Notes: generated by a model not told the origin, from the sequence alone. A stretch of 46,953 bases of DNA from Sedimentisphaerales bacterium (GCA_016933295.1 JAFGBG010000090.1:1-46953); one strand, 5' to 3'. Shown: positions 8,043 to 17,085, counted from the stretch's first letter. Program-made: numbers and translations.

Positions 8043-9746
8043 ATGGCAGATAACGATAATCAAACAAACGAAAATACGCGTCGGGATTTTGTCCGGCAGA
8101 TTGTAGTCGATGATATAGAGTCAGATAAATGGGGCGGCCGGGTGGTGACGCGATTTCCGCCGGAGCCGAACGGGTATTTGCATATAGGTCATGCAAAGAG
8201 CATTTGTCTGAATTTCGGCATAGCGGCGGAATTCGGCGGCCGTTGCCATCTGCGATTCGACGATACAAATCCGGAAAAAGAGGAGCAGGAATACGTCAAC
8301 TCCATAATCGAGGACGTTCGCTGGCTCGGCTGGGACTGGGGCGAGCATTTGTATTACGGCTCGGATTACTTCGAGAAGATGTACGAGTACGCCGTGCACC
8401 TCGTTAAAAAGGGCAAAGCTTATGTCTGCGACCTGACGGCCGAACAGACGAGGCAGTATCGCGGCACATTAACCGAGCCGGGCAAAGACAGCCCCTATCG
8501 CAATCGCAGCATCGAGGAAAATCTGGACCTCTTCGAGCGAATGCGAAACGGCGAATTTTCCGACGGCTCGCGAACGCTGAAGGCGAAAATCGATATGTCG
8601 CACCCGAACCTGAATATGCGCGACCCGGTTATGTACCGCATCGTGCATGCAAGCCATCATCGCACCGGCGATAAATGGTGCATCTACCCGATGTATGACT
8701 GGGCGCATGGGCTGGAGGATTCGGTCGAGGAAGTGACGCATTCTATCTGTACGCTCGAATTCGAGAACCACCGCCCTCTTTACGACTGGTTTCTCGATGA
8801 GCTTGATATTTATCATCCTCAGCAGATAGAATTCGCCCGTCTGAATTTGAACTATACGGTGATGAGCAAACGCAAACTCCTGCAACTGGTCCGTGCCGGA
8901 CACGTTTCAGGCTGGGACGACCCGCGAATGCCGACTATCTGTGGGCTTCGCAGACGCGGCTATTCGCCCGAGTCACTGAGGGAATTTTGCCGCAGGATTG
9001 GAGTCAATAAATTCAACAGTACGGTTGACATCGCGCTTTTGGAACATTGCCTCAGGGAAGATTTGAACAAAACTTCGCCGCGTGTGATGGCTGTGCTTAG
9101 ACCGCTCAAGGTGGTAATTACCAACTATCCCGAGGGCCAGGTCGAAGAGCTTGAGGCCGTAAATAATCCGGAAGACCCGAAGGCCGGCACGCGGAAAGTG
9201 CCGTTCTCACGCGAGCTTTATATCGAGCGGGAAGATTTTATGGAAGAGCCGCCGAAGAAATTCTTCCGCCTGGCCCCCGGACGGGAAGTGCGGCTGCGTT
9301 ACGCGTATTTCGTTACCTGCACGGATGTGGTTAAAGATGATAAAGGCAATATTATCGAGCTGCATTGCACTTACGATCCCGCCACGCGTGGCGGCGATGC
9401 CCCGGACGGTCGCAAGGTAAAATCCACGCTGCACTGGGTTTCCGCCGAACGAGCGCTCGAGGCCCAGGTTCGACTTTATGATAGTCTTTTCACAAAAGAA
9501 AATCCCGACGACGTAGCCGAGGGCGAGGATTTTACGGCTAATCTGAATCCGAATTCGCTGGAGGTCTTATCTTCGTGTATGGTTGAGCCTTCTCTGGCGT
9601 CTGCTGCGCCACTCAGTCGCTTTCAGTTCGAGCGTTTGGGATATTTCTGCGTCGATCCCGAGAGCGCCGAAACCAACCTGATTTTCAACCGAACCGTCGG
9701 CCTGCGCGATACATGGGCAAAAATCCAGAAAGCACAGAATGTGTAG
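8043..9746 (+). CDS. glnS: Glutaminyl-tRNA synthetase
   Basis: 567 residues, close to the E. coli length of 554. It charges tRNA-Gln with glutamine in the cytosol. It is a class I synthetase: HIGH is at residues 47-50 in [12 protein letters not shown], and the KMSKS-type loop appears as VMSKR at 273-277. [26 protein letters not shown] and [17 protein letters not shown] are GlnRS rather than GluRS signatures. The C-terminal anticodon-binding beta barrel follows ([34 protein letters not shown] region), ending with [13 protein letters not shown]. Its presence implies direct glutaminylation rather than only the GatCAB route. The gene ends immediately next to the stop of the convergent ankyrin gene, with no spacer. 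Confidence 0.97.
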   Translation: MADNDNQTNENTRRDFVRQIVVDDIESDKWGGRVVTRFPPEPNGYLHIGHAKSICLNFGIAAEFGGRCHLRFDDTNPEKEEQEYVNSIIEDVRWLGWDWGEHLYYGSDYFEKMYEYAVHLVKKGKAYVCDLTAEQTRQYRGTLTEPGKDSPYRNRSIEENLDLFERMRNGEFSDGSRTLKAKIDMSHPNLNMRDPVMYRIVHASHHRTGDKWCIYPMYDWAHGLEDSVEEVTHSICTLEFENHRPLYDWFLDELDIYHPQQIEFARLNLNYTVMSKRKLLQLVRAGHVSGWDDPRMPTICGLRRRGYSPESLREFCRRIGVNKFNSTVDIALLEHCLREDLNKTSPRVMAVLRPLKVVITNYPEGQVEELEAVNNPEDPKAGTRKVPFSRELYIEREDFMEEPPKKFFRLAPGREVRLRYAYFVTCTDVVKDDKGNIIELHCTYDPATRGGDAPDGRKVKSTLHWVSAERALEAQVRLYDSLFTKENPDDVAEGEDFTANLNPNSLEVLSSCMVEPSLASAAPLSRFQFERLGYFCVDPESAETNLIFNRTVGLRDTWAKIQKAQNV

Positions 9747-11273
9747 TCACTTGTTTTGCGTTTTGTATTTTTGATTGTTCAGCAATTTGGCAAGTTTTTT
9801 GTCTTTGACTCTCCGCGCAATCTCGACTGCCGTCATACCATTGTGCGCCTTCACCTGCGGATTGGCGCCATGATCAAGCAGCATTTGTACGATATCATCA
9901 TACCTGCATACTACGGCATACAAAAGAGGAGTAATACCCCACGCGTCAACCGCATTTACATCCGCGCCGTTTTTAATAAGGAGCCTGACGATATCAATGT
10001 GGTTCCAGTAACATGCGGCATGTAAAGGTGTATCGTTTGTAGTAAATGCCAGTTTCGGAGGAGGGGCCACTTGAATTGATCGATTAGCTCGTTTTGCCCG
10101 AAGTATTGCCTGCTCCATATCGAACCTTTTTAGTTCAAACTCCATGGGATCCGTGTCTTTGCTAATAAGCAAATCTATATCAATAGTGTAGCCGGAAGCC
10201 ATACTATTCGGATTTGAGCCGCATTCGAGCAAGAGCAATGCAATATCCTTGTTTCCTCTTACGACAGCCCAGTGTAAAGCTGTCTCGCCCCAGCGACCTT
10301 TTTCATCTATGTCGGCATCGTGATTCAGGATAATTTTCGCAATATCAGCGTAATCCAGATAGGCAGCAAGCTGCAAAGGACTTTGCCCGAATCTACCGGT
10401 AACGCTAAGCTGCGCGCCATGTGTCAAAAGGTACTCAACCGCTTGTGGATTATTGCCGCGAATGGCGGCAAATAACGGAAATTCGCGATGAGCCTGAAAA
10501 TTTGCCGTTTCTGGATCGTTTTGAATTATTTCAGCGAGGCGCTCCATATCACCTATCCAGGCTATATCAGAAATTGTATAAGCGGGTTTAAATGTTAAAA
10601 GAAAAGCTGCAACTTCTTTGCAGCGGTTAATTCTGTCTGATTGTAGATGATATGCATCTTCATTCCATACTGGAAAAACTGCATAATCGAACGGAGTCTT
10701 CCCTTCTCTTGATTTTGCATTTATGTCGGCGCCTTTCGCTATCAGTAGCTTTACGGCATTCAAACGACCCTCCTTTGACGCAAGATGGAGGGGAGTTGCG
10801 CCAATTCCGTTTTCAACGTTTATTTCCGCGCCGTGATTGAGAAGTAATTCGATCATTTTGGTATCGTTAGTAGCAGCGGAAGAATGCAGTGCCGTAAGGG
10901 CATAATTATTTCCATCCCTCCAATTGACGTCTGCACCATATTTGATTAGCAACTCTGCCATTTCCGGGCTGTTTGCATAACGTAAAGCGCGGGGATTATC
11001 CTTAGGGCTGGCGCCATGGGAAAGAAGGAGCTTAACGATCTCGTTGTGACCTCTGCTAAGCGCCGTGTATAAAACGGGCGTCGAACCAGCTTTATGAGGC
11101 CGCTGTGTATTTGCGAGTTGACCTTTTTTATTCAGCATGGAACGAACAGTTTTAATGTCCCCATCCTGTACTGCTTTAATGAAACGCGACTCATCATCCC
11201 GGAGAAAGATAAAAACAATGATTGCGATACAGACCAGGACGACTGAAGCTGTAAGCCATTTTTTAGCTTTCAT
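9747..11273 (-). CDS. Membrane-anchored ankyrin repeat protein
   Basis: 508 residues. An N-terminal signal anchor (WLTASVVLVCIAIIVFIFL, residues 6-24) is followed by about ten ankyrin repeats over residues 30-500. Clear repeats include GATPLHLASKEGRLNAVKLL, GETALHWAVVRGNKDIALLL and NDTPLHAACYWNHIDIVRLL. Ankyrin arrays are protein-binding scaffolds; the anchor puts this one on the periplasmic or paryphoplasmic side. A less regular insert lies at about residues 365-410 (ISKDTDPMEFELKRF, then basic). The start has AAGGAGA about 7 bases upstream. It appears to be last in the smpB-DUF1844-trpC-TSUP-ank run. The partner protein is unknown. The Lys/Asn-rich tail KYKTQNK resembles the tail of the reductase at 309 and may again be repeat-derived. 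Confidence 0.88.
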   Translation of the reverse strand: MKAKKWLTASVVLVCIAIIVFIFLRDDESRFIKAVQDGDIKTVRSMLNKKGQLANTQRPHKAGSTPVLYTALSRGHNEIVKLLLSHGASPKDNPRALRYANSPEMAELLIKYGADVNWRDGNNYALTALHSSAATNDTKMIELLLNHGAEINVENGIGATPLHLASKEGRLNAVKLLIAKGADINAKSREGKTPFDYAVFPVWNEDAYHLQSDRINRCKEVAAFLLTFKPAYTISDIAWIGDMERLAEIIQNDPETANFQAHREFPLFAAIRGNNPQAVEYLLTHGAQLSVTGRFGQSPLQLAAYLDYADIAKIILNHDADIDEKGRWGETALHWAVVRGNKDIALLLLECGSNPNSMASGYTIDIDLLISKDTDPMEFELKRFDMEQAILRAKRANRSIQVAPPPKLAFTTNDTPLHAACYWNHIDIVRLLIKNGADVNAVDAWGITPLLYAVVCRYDDIVQMLLDHGANPQVKAHNGMTAVEIARRVKDKKLAKLLNNQKYKTQNK

Positions 11274-11316
11274 ACCGCAGTCTCCTTTGTTTTTCCCGCT
11301 TTGAATAAAATTGTTA

Positions 11317-11676
11317 CTATTTGAACAGAATCATTCTGATAGAAGCGATCAGAAGAAGAAAGCCGAATGCTTTTCGAAGTATATTGTCCGGTATTTGCAC
11401 GGCGAATTTCGCTCCAATCAAGCCGCCGAAAAAGAATCCAGCGCATATAAGAGCGGCGATTTTCAGATCCGCAAAACCCGCCCTGTAATACGTCCATGCG
11501 GCGAGCAGGCCGATCGGCGGGACCATCAATGCCAGCGTTGTACCCTGGGCCGTACGTTGAGGGAGATTGAAGAAAAGAACCAGTGATGGTATTATGATTA
11601 TCGCTCCGCCGATTCCAATCAGCCCACTGACAATACCTGAAATCAAACCCAGCAGCAGATAAAAAATTGTATTCAT
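11317..11676 (-). CDS. Half-size TSUP (TauE/SafE) family membrane transporter
   Basis: 119 residues from the ATG at 11676, which is preceded by AAAGGCG; the open frame extends upstream to 11760 but that part overlaps trpC. The GLIGIGGAIIIIPSLVLFF stretch (about residues 15-34) matches the glycine-rich first motif of TSUP/TauE-SafE exporters, followed by QGTTLALMVPPIGLLAA. Four hydrophobic helices are visible. Usual members are about 250 residues with two such halves, so this single-repeat version probably works as a homodimer. Substrates in the family include sulfite, sulfoacetate and other organosulfonates; the one here is unknown. It lies 32 bases downstream of trpC. Confidence 0.82.
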   Translation of the reverse strand: MNTIFYLLLGLISGIVSGLIGIGGAIIIIPSLVLFFNLPQRTAQGTTLALMVPPIGLLAAWTYYRAGFADLKIAALICAGFFFGGLIGAKFAVQIPDNILRKAFGFLLLIASIRMILFK

Positions 11677-11708
11677 TGTGAACGCCTTTTCGAATGAGAT
11701 TAACAAAA

Positions 11709-12515
11709 CTATTTGCCGAACAGCTCGATGAATTTTTCTTCGATATCTGGATTTTCGCAAAGTGTCTGCCCGATGAGAACCGCTCGAACGCCTGCTCTCA
11801 TCAGCTTTTCGACATCGGCCCTTGTTTTTATGCCGCTCTCGGCAACAAGCTCTTTCGTGTTATCGAGCAGCCCGGCCAGGCGGCTGGTCGTATTCAGATC
11901 CACCTGCATCGTGGATAAATCTCGATTGTTGATTCCCAGAACGCTGTATCCTTTTTTCGGAAAGCCTATCATGCTGCGAACCGCCATCAGCGTATCGGCG
12001 TGATGAACCTCCAGAAGGACAGTCAGGCTCAGCTCGGCGGCGGCTATCATCAGGTCCATAAGCAATCCGGGCTTGAGGGCTTCGGCGATTAATAGTATGG
12101 CATCGGCGCCGGCGGCGCGGGATTCGTAAACCTGCCACAGGTCGATAATAAAATCTTTGCGCAGGACCGGCAAATCCACGGCCCGCCGGACCATCTCAAT
12201 GTATTCGAGGCGGCCCTGAAAATATTTTTCGTCCGTAAGAACGCTGATTGCGTCGGCGCCGCATTTTTTATATATCTGCGCGATCGAGACGGGATCGAAA
12301 TCCTCGCGAATAAGGCCCGCCGAGGGCGAAGCCTTTTTTACCTCCGCGATGACGTTTATGCCGCGGACGCTCGGCTTAGTGACGGCTTTGTAGAAATTGC
12401 GGCACTTCGGCATCTCGCGAACCTGCTCCTTCAGCTGTTCGAGGCTCGTCTGGGAACGCCGGGACTGGACCTCGATTTGCTTGTCGGCTATGATTTTATC
12501 TAATATATTCGCCAA
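11709..12515 (-). CDS. trpC: Indole-3-glycerol phosphate synthase
   Basis: 268 residues. It closes and decarboxylates CdRP to indole-3-glycerol phosphate in tryptophan synthesis. The TIM-barrel active-site residues are in place: Glu58 and Lys60 in NVIAEVKKASPSAG, Lys120 in VLRKDF, Glu169 in VLLEVH, the asparagines of GINNRDL (194-200), and Ser227 in AESGI. It is monofunctional, without a fused trpF domain. No other trp gene is nearby; it is placed 6 bases after a DUF1844 gene and downstream of smpB, so it is separated from any trp operon. No leader-peptide attenuator is visible. Confidence 0.95.
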   Translation of the reverse strand: MANILDKIIADKQIEVQSRRSQTSLEQLKEQVREMPKCRNFYKAVTKPSVRGINVIAEVKKASPSAGLIREDFDPVSIAQIYKKCGADAISVLTDEKYFQGRLEYIEMVRRAVDLPVLRKDFIIDLWQVYESRAAGADAILLIAEALKPGLLMDLMIAAAELSLTVLLEVHHADTLMAVRSMIGFPKKGYSVLGINNRDLSTMQVDLNTTSRLAGLLDNTKELVAESGIKTRADVEKLMRAGVRAVLIGQTLCENPDIEEKFIELFGK

Positions 12516-12521
12516 TTTCGA

Positions 12522-12914
12522 TTATCCCGCCATTTTGACATAGCCCATGCGCAGCTCATTGAGTGTATTGGACAAAACGGTTTGTTCTTCCTTGGTCAGG
12601 TTACCTTTTGTTTTCTCCTGGAGAGTTTCGAGCATGTCTATATTGTATTTTGCAAGTTCCAGGTCAGGCTCTTTATGCTCCTGCCCTTTTATTTGCAGCA
12701 GCCCCAGGGCAAACAGCGCCTGCGTTGTGAGCATGCTGATTAAAGCGGCAAAATTTCCCGGCGGCAGCTGGCCGCGACCTTCTTGTTGCTCCTGGGCGTT
12801 TTCCTCTTCGGCCTTTTCCTGTGCCGCTAATATTTCCTTTTCTTTCTGTGCCTCCTGCTTCCAGTCTTCATCGACTATGATTTTTTTCTTTTGGTTTTCT
12901 TTTGATTCGGCCAT
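12522..12914 (-). CDS. DUF1844 domain protein
   Basis: 130 residues. The first 55 are a charged, Glu/Gln/Lys-rich coiled-coil-like stretch (KEKEILAAQEKAEEENAQEQ). The rest is the DUF1844 core: FAALISMLTTQALFALGLLQ, then LAKYNIDMLETLQEKTKGNL and TKEEQTVLSNTLNELRMGYV. DUF1844 is a small helical domain widespread in Planctomycetota, Acidobacteria and Deltaproteobacteria, with no established function. It sits between smpB and trpC on the same strand, with 33-base and 6-base gaps, and is probably co-transcribed with them. Confidence 0.85.
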   Translation of the reverse strand: MAESKENQKKKIIVDEDWKQEAQKEKEILAAQEKAEEENAQEQQEGRGQLPPGNFAALISMLTTQALFALGLLQIKGQEHKEPDLELAKYNIDMLETLQEKTKGNLTKEEQTVLSNTLNELRMGYVKMAG

Positions 12915-12947
12915 AATTGAAGGACTCCATAAGGATTTCTGTTTTTT

Positions 12948-13433
12948 TTATTTGTGATATTTCTTCATACTTCTGTCGAGATCTCGTTTTTGGTCGCGTT
13001 CGGTGATTGTCTGTCTTTTATCGTATTGCCTCTTGCCTTTGGCGAGTGCCAATTCTATTTTTGCCAGGCCCCTGTCGTTAAAATACAGCCGCAGCGGCAC
13101 AAGGGTGAATCCCCGCTGTTCGAGTTTTATCGTAATCCGGCGGATTTCACTCTTGTGCAGCAGCAGCTTTCGTTTTCTTGTCGGTTCATGCTGGCGATTT
13201 CCACCCTGCTTGTATTGGGAAATGTTTGCGCCGACCAGCCAGCATTGTTTGTCTTCCAGCCTGGCGTACGAGCCGCTCAAATCGGCGGCCGACTCACGCA
13301 GTGATTTGACCTCGGTACCCAGTAACGAAAGGCCGGCTTCGTACTTATCGACGAACTCGAAGTTTCGATAAGCCTTTTTATTGACCGCTACGGCACTTTT
13401 TTTGTCGTTATTTTTTTGAGGTTTCGCTGCCAT
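12948..13433 (-). CDS. smpB: SsrA-binding protein
   Basis: 161 residues from the ATG giving MAAKPQKNNDKK; the open frame extends 12 codons upstream but that part would cover the promoter described separately. SmpB binds tmRNA and brings it to stalled ribosomes for trans-translation. Family marks are AVNKKAYRNFEFVDKYEAGL, LLGTEVKSLRESAADLSGSY, the NISQYKQGGNRQHEPTRKRK segment, LLLHKSEIRRI, and the basic C-terminal tail (KRQYDKRQTITERDQKRDLD) that mimics the anticodon arm. Length is typical. tmRNA itself was not found in the window. Confidence 0.96.
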   Translation of the reverse strand: MAAKPQKNNDKKSAVAVNKKAYRNFEFVDKYEAGLSLLGTEVKSLRESAADLSGSYARLEDKQCWLVGANISQYKQGGNRQHEPTRKRKLLLHKSEIRRITIKLEQRGFTLVPLRLYFNDRGLAKIELALAKGKRQYDKRQTITERDQKRDLDRSMKKYHK

Positions 13434-13440
13434 ACGAACT

Positions 13441-13469
13441 ATAATAGCGACAATCGTATAATATTGCAA
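13441..13469 (-). promoter_or_regulatory. Sigma-70-type promoter of smpB
   Basis: On the minus strand TTGCAA (13469-13464) and TATTAT (13446-13441) are separated by exactly 17 bases. The ATG of smpB begins 7 bases after the -10 box. Transcription would therefore begin at or next to the start codon, giving a leaderless or near-leaderless mRNA. This fits the lack of a clear ribosome binding site. Confidence 0.5.
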
Positions 13470-13513
13470 TATTTCCGCCGCTTCAAAACGGGCATTGATT
13501 GGCTATAAGTATT

Positions 13514-13552
13514 AAAAAAGCGGCCTTACGCTATCAAGCATAAAGCCGCTTG
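13514..13552 (-). terminator. Intrinsic terminator of the Hint-prepilin gene
   Basis: On the minus strand AAGCGGC pairs with GCCGCTT. An inner GCT/AGC helix lengthens the hairpin, and a run of six T follows. It lies about 80 bases after the stop codon at 13630 and separates the Hint-prepilin gene from smpB. Confidence 0.75.
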
Positions 13553-13629
13553 TCTAAATTATTTTAACGCGATTTTGCGATCGGTCGAATAAGTGTTCTT
13601 TTTACGGACCACTTTTTTGCCGCAACGCA

Positions 13630-14919
13630 TCAATAATCGCGCACGATAACCATATCTTCGCCGACCATATACTGGTCTGAGCCGCTGACCTTCACGTTGT
13701 AAACCTTGCCGACATATGGCATTGCTCTGGTCGTGATGCTCTTTACGGCGACGGTGCCGTTTGCTGTTTTCAGGTTCAGGCCGCTTCTGAGCTGCTGTGC
13801 CTTTACCCATTGTCCGGATTCCAGCATGAACAGGTGCGATTCGGCGACGCTGATGCAGTTTCCGCTATCGAGCACTATATCGCGAACCTCGAAAGTGCCT
13901 TCATGCACTTCGAGCTTTTCGATTGAAGCCGAAGCGAGCGAGCTGACCATTTGCCCGGCTGCGACATTTGAAATTTGAACGGCGGAGCCGTTAATCCAGA
14001 CCGGGGTCTCAGCCAGGAAGCAGGAACGACCTTTTGTTCCTGATCCGCCGCCTTCCATATCAGTTACGAGTAATGAGTCTGAACTGCCGAAAGGCCTGGC
14101 TTGCAATGTCGGAATAGTACCGTATCGGCTGTCTGCGGTTGCGCTGGTAACATAGGTGTAGATATTGTCGTCGTTGACGCCGCAGGCAGGAGATTTTTCC
14201 TGATCGACGTGGATGTCGAGAAACAGGACGTTTTGCGAATCTTTCTGGTGAGACGGCGAATTGCCGGCACCGACTGCTTCTCTACCACCATCGGGATTGT
14301 AGAGACTTGAGAAATTTGTAATTGCTTCTGCAGGATCATACGACGGTCCGGTAATATATGGGTTCCTGTCCGCCAGAACCGCTAAGCCCGGATCGCCCGA
14401 AGCTTGCAGTGCGTAGCTATTGTTGAACGGCAGGTGATAGGCATAGCTGCAGTGATCGAGCGGACTTTGGCCGAAATCCCAAAGCTGAGTAATTTCCATA
14501 TCGAGCGCACCGTCATCGACGGGATTGTATTCCGTAACTCCTGAGTCGCTCTTACAGACGAATGATTTTGCCGTAACTTCACTGTACTTGATCAGCAGGA
14601 ACAAGCAGGATGTGATGGTCACGGTTCCGCCGCTGTTATCGGAGGCTAACTGATACGCCTGGTATCTGTTGGCGCCCATATAGTTGGGAATCTTGCTGCC
14701 CCATGTACTCGACCTGCCGCCGGCACGCGGAAAGTCCTCGTCGTTCTCGTTTGCATAAAGCATCATAGCCTTGCCTAAGCCGGAGAGATTCGTGCCGCAA
14801 ATCATCCTAAAGGCGATTTGCCGCACCTTCGCCAGAGCAGGCATCAGAATGCCCATCAGCAGAGCGATGATCGCGATAACGACCAGCAGCTCGACCAATG
14901 TAAAACCTTTCTTTTTCAT
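13630..14919 (-). CDS. Prepilin-like protein with C-terminal Hint (hedgehog/intein) domain
   Basis: 429 residues from the ATG with AAGGAG about 7 bases upstream; an ATG five codons earlier lacks a good site. Residues 1-30 are a class III signal: MKKKG|FTLVELLVVIAIIALLMG, cut by prepilin peptidase after the Gly, with Glu5 of the mature chain present. Residues 40-285 are the usual Planctomycetota prepilin body, including SPSHQKDSQNVLFLDIHVD and CGVNDDNIYT. A Gly-rich linker (EGGGSGTKG) leads to a Hint domain at about 300-429: the N-terminal nucleophile Cys300 in GRSCFLAETPVW, the block-B-like CISVAESHLFM with His362, SGQWVKAQQLRSG, and a final VYNVKVSGSDQYMVGEDMVI beta segment. The intein C-terminal His-Asn is absent (ends IVRDY), so splicing is not expected; N-terminal thioester cleavage remains possible. 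It is monocistronic with its own terminator, 10 kb from the secretion operon. Confidence 0.85.
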   Translation of the reverse strand: MKKKGFTLVELLVVIAIIALLMGILMPALAKVRQIAFRMICGTNLSGLGKAMMLYANENDEDFPRAGGRSSTWGSKIPNYMGANRYQAYQLASDNSGGTVTITSCLFLLIKYSEVTAKSFVCKSDSGVTEYNPVDDGALDMEITQLWDFGQSPLDHCSYAYHLPFNNSYALQASGDPGLAVLADRNPYITGPSYDPAEAITNFSSLYNPDGGREAVGAGNSPSHQKDSQNVLFLDIHVDQEKSPACGVNDDNIYTYVTSATADSRYGTIPTLQARPFGSSDSLLVTDMEGGGSGTKGRSCFLAETPVWINGSAVQISNVAAGQMVSSLASASIEKLEVHEGTFEVRDIVLDSGNCISVAESHLFMLESGQWVKAQQLRSGLNLKTANGTVAVKSITTRAMPYVGKVYNVKVSGSDQYMVGEDMVIVRDY

Positions 14920-15413
14920 AATATTCTCCTTCATTAATTCGAGATTCGCAGTAACGACCTGCTTTAAAGCACAATTTTTTTGGATTTCTTATAAAAATGC
15001 CGAACGCTACACGATGAAAACGCCAGACATCTAAGACTTTTTACTCTTTTTGCGAATCTCCTTAGTTATTTTTCTTGCTTTAAAACGGCCGATAAAATTC
15101 CAAAAAACCGGTTAGTGCCGATAAAATCCATCATTATGTTATTAAAAGACACAAGCATTTTGCCAACTCAAGAACTCAAAACAAACTAAAGTTTCTTTCG
15201 CGGCAGGTGGGTTTAAGATATGATATAGAAACAAAAAATTATGATGACGATAAATAAAATATAATAAACGTACTAATTAAACCTACCTACATCTTCATTA
15301 AAAATACCATAAAACTATTTTATTGTCAACGAAATTTCGGCAAATTCACCTAAGTTTCTTGAAAATATCTTCAAATTGTTTAATATGCCCATTTTAAGCT
15401 TGGAAAGACGGCT
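14920..15413. other. Divergent intergenic region
   Basis: 494 bases, AT-rich, between two divergent genes (Hint-prepilin and the UDP-sugar pyrophosphorylase). It should contain both promoters. Several TATAAT-like words occur around 15217-15270, but none has a convincing partner at -35. No small ORF or RNA fold was recognised. Confidence 0.4.
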
Positions 15414-16832
15414 ATGAATACTCGGAAAACCTATGAAAATACGGAAAAATTGCTGAAAACATACGGCCAGCAGCACCTTCTTTCGTTCTGGCCCGAGCTT
15501 GATTCCGCCCAAAAAACGGCAATTCTGGCTCAAATCCGGCAATTGGATTTTGAAAAAATTCAGGATTGGATTGCTAAATATGTCATAAATTATGAGCCTT
15601 TCGCATTAAAAGCGGATTTAATCGCCGCCTCGTCTTACGCCCCCGAGCCTGTTGATTCGCAAAATCGGCAAAAATACGCCGAAGCCGTTGAGTTGGGCAA
15701 AAAATTGATAAGCCGGGGTAAAGTAGCGGCCTTTGTCGTAGCCGGCGGTCAGGGAACAAGGCTCGGTTTCGACGGGCCTAAGGGCAATTTCCCCATAAGC
15801 CCGGTTAAAAACAAGACGCTTTTCCAGATATTCGCCGAAACTATTTCCGCCGTTTCGGCAAAATATCAAACTACCTGCCCGTGGTATGTAATGACAAGCC
15901 CCCTGAACCACGCCGAGACGGTCGAGGTTTTTCGCTCGAACGACTATTACGGCCTGAAAAAAGAGAACGTTTTTATCTTCCAGCAGGGTACTTTGCCCAA
16001 TTTCAGCCGGGACGGCAAAATTTTGCTCGCCGACAAGGCCGAGATTGCCTGTTCGCCGGACGGCCATGGCGGCAGTATTAAAGCCCTATGGCAAAGCGGA
16101 GCCGTCGAGGATATGAAAAAACGCGGCGTAGAATTCCTGAGCTATTGGCAGGTGGATAATTCCCTGATAAATATTTTCGACCCGTTGTTTATCGGCCTGC
16201 ATGTTCTCGATGAGGCGGAAATGTCGTCGAAGGCATTAATCAAGACCGGCCCGATGGAAAAGATCGGCAATTTCTGCCTGATAGACGGCAAAGTTAATGT
16301 CATCGAATACAGCGATTTGCCGGACGAGCTGGCCAAGAAGAAAAATCCGGACGGCTCCTATGTCTTTCAGCTTGGCAGTATCGCCATTCACATTATCAGC
16401 CGCAGCTTCGTGGAAAAGCTCAACGCAGGGGTGCTTTCTCTGCCGCTGCACAGGGCCGAGAAAAAAATCCGGCACATCGACAAGCAGGGAAATTTCGTCG
16501 AGTCCGAAGGAATCAAACTCGAGAGTTTCGTTTTCGACGCCCTGCCGCTGGCCTCGAATTCGATAATTCTTCAAACCATTCGCAGCGAGGAATTCGCCCC
16601 GACGAAAAACGCCACCGGCGTTGACAGTGCCGAGAGCGCCCGGCGGATGATAGTCGAACGTGCCGCGAGCTGGCTCGAAGCGGCGGGCGTGACGGTCCCG
16701 AGAAAAAAGGACGGCTCGCCCGATTGCGTTCTCGAAATCGCGCCGAGCTTCGCGCTGGAAAAAGAAGATATCAAATCGAAACTTGACCGGATTCCCCCCA
16801 TAAAACCCAAAGACAAACTATACCTCGAATAA
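15414..16832 (+). CDS. UDP-sugar pyrophosphorylase (UDP-GlcNAc/UDP-Glc type, UDPGP family)
   Basis: 472 residues. The nucleotide-binding loop VVAGGQGTRLGFDGPKG (108-124) is the UDPGP-family signature. CSPDGHGGSIKAL and SYWQVDNSLINIFDPLFIG are the uridine- and sugar-binding stretches of eukaryote-like UDP-N-acetylhexosamine pyrophosphorylases (UAP1/AGX type). The enzyme joins UTP and a hexose- or HexNAc-1-phosphate to give UDP-sugar and pyrophosphate. IKLESFVFDALPLASNSIIL and EEFAPTKNATGVDSAESAR (near the C-terminus) are also conserved in UAP1. UDP-GlcNAc synthesis is the best guess, but UDP-glucose or relaxed specificity cannot be excluded. This is not the GlmU type normal in bacteria. The gene stands alone. 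Confidence 0.88.
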   Translation: MNTRKTYENTEKLLKTYGQQHLLSFWPELDSAQKTAILAQIRQLDFEKIQDWIAKYVINYEPFALKADLIAASSYAPEPVDSQNRQKYAEAVELGKKLISRGKVAAFVVAGGQGTRLGFDGPKGNFPISPVKNKTLFQIFAETISAVSAKYQTTCPWYVMTSPLNHAETVEVFRSNDYYGLKKENVFIFQQGTLPNFSRDGKILLADKAEIACSPDGHGGSIKALWQSGAVEDMKKRGVEFLSYWQVDNSLINIFDPLFIGLHVLDEAEMSSKALIKTGPMEKIGNFCLIDGKVNVIEYSDLPDELAKKKNPDGSYVFQLGSIAIHIISRSFVEKLNAGVLSLPLHRAEKKIRHIDKQGNFVESEGIKLESFVFDALPLASNSIILQTIRSEEFAPTKNATGVDSAESARRMIVERAASWLEAAGVTVPRKKDGSPDCVLEIAPSFALEKEDIKSKLDRIPPIKPKDKLYLE

Positions 16833-16995
16833 ACTGTTGGCTCAACCGACCCGGCACATGGCAACCCGATATGGATATATATTCTAAAGAGATTCTGCCT
16901 TTGTTATTGTTTTTCTTCGCCAGACAGCGGTTTCTCTGCGTAGGACAAGAATACCTGCATTTACCGGTCCGCGGGAAATTCTTCGTACTCATATA

Positions 16996-17033
16996 TAAAA
17001 AAGAGTGCCATCATTGTTAATGACAGCACTCTT
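16996..17033 (-). terminator. Intrinsic terminator of the 880-residue secreted protein gene
   Basis: On the minus strand AAGAGTGC (17033-17026) pairs with GCACTCTT (17008-17001). An inner TCATT/AATGA helix extends the stem, and a T-run (TTTTTTATAT) follows. It is about 50 bases past the stop at 17086. On the plus strand the same hairpin lies about 170 bases after the UDP-sugar pyrophosphorylase stop, but without a T-run. Confidence 0.7.
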
Positions 17034-17085
17034 AGTGATAAGCTCTCTTTTTTAAATGAGACGTTTCAAGTCGTAAATTTTACGG

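Noticed and set aside
13630-14919. Intein that splices out of the prepilin
   Set aside because: The Hint block is at the very C-terminus with no C-extein and lacks the terminal His-Asn, so protein splicing cannot occur.
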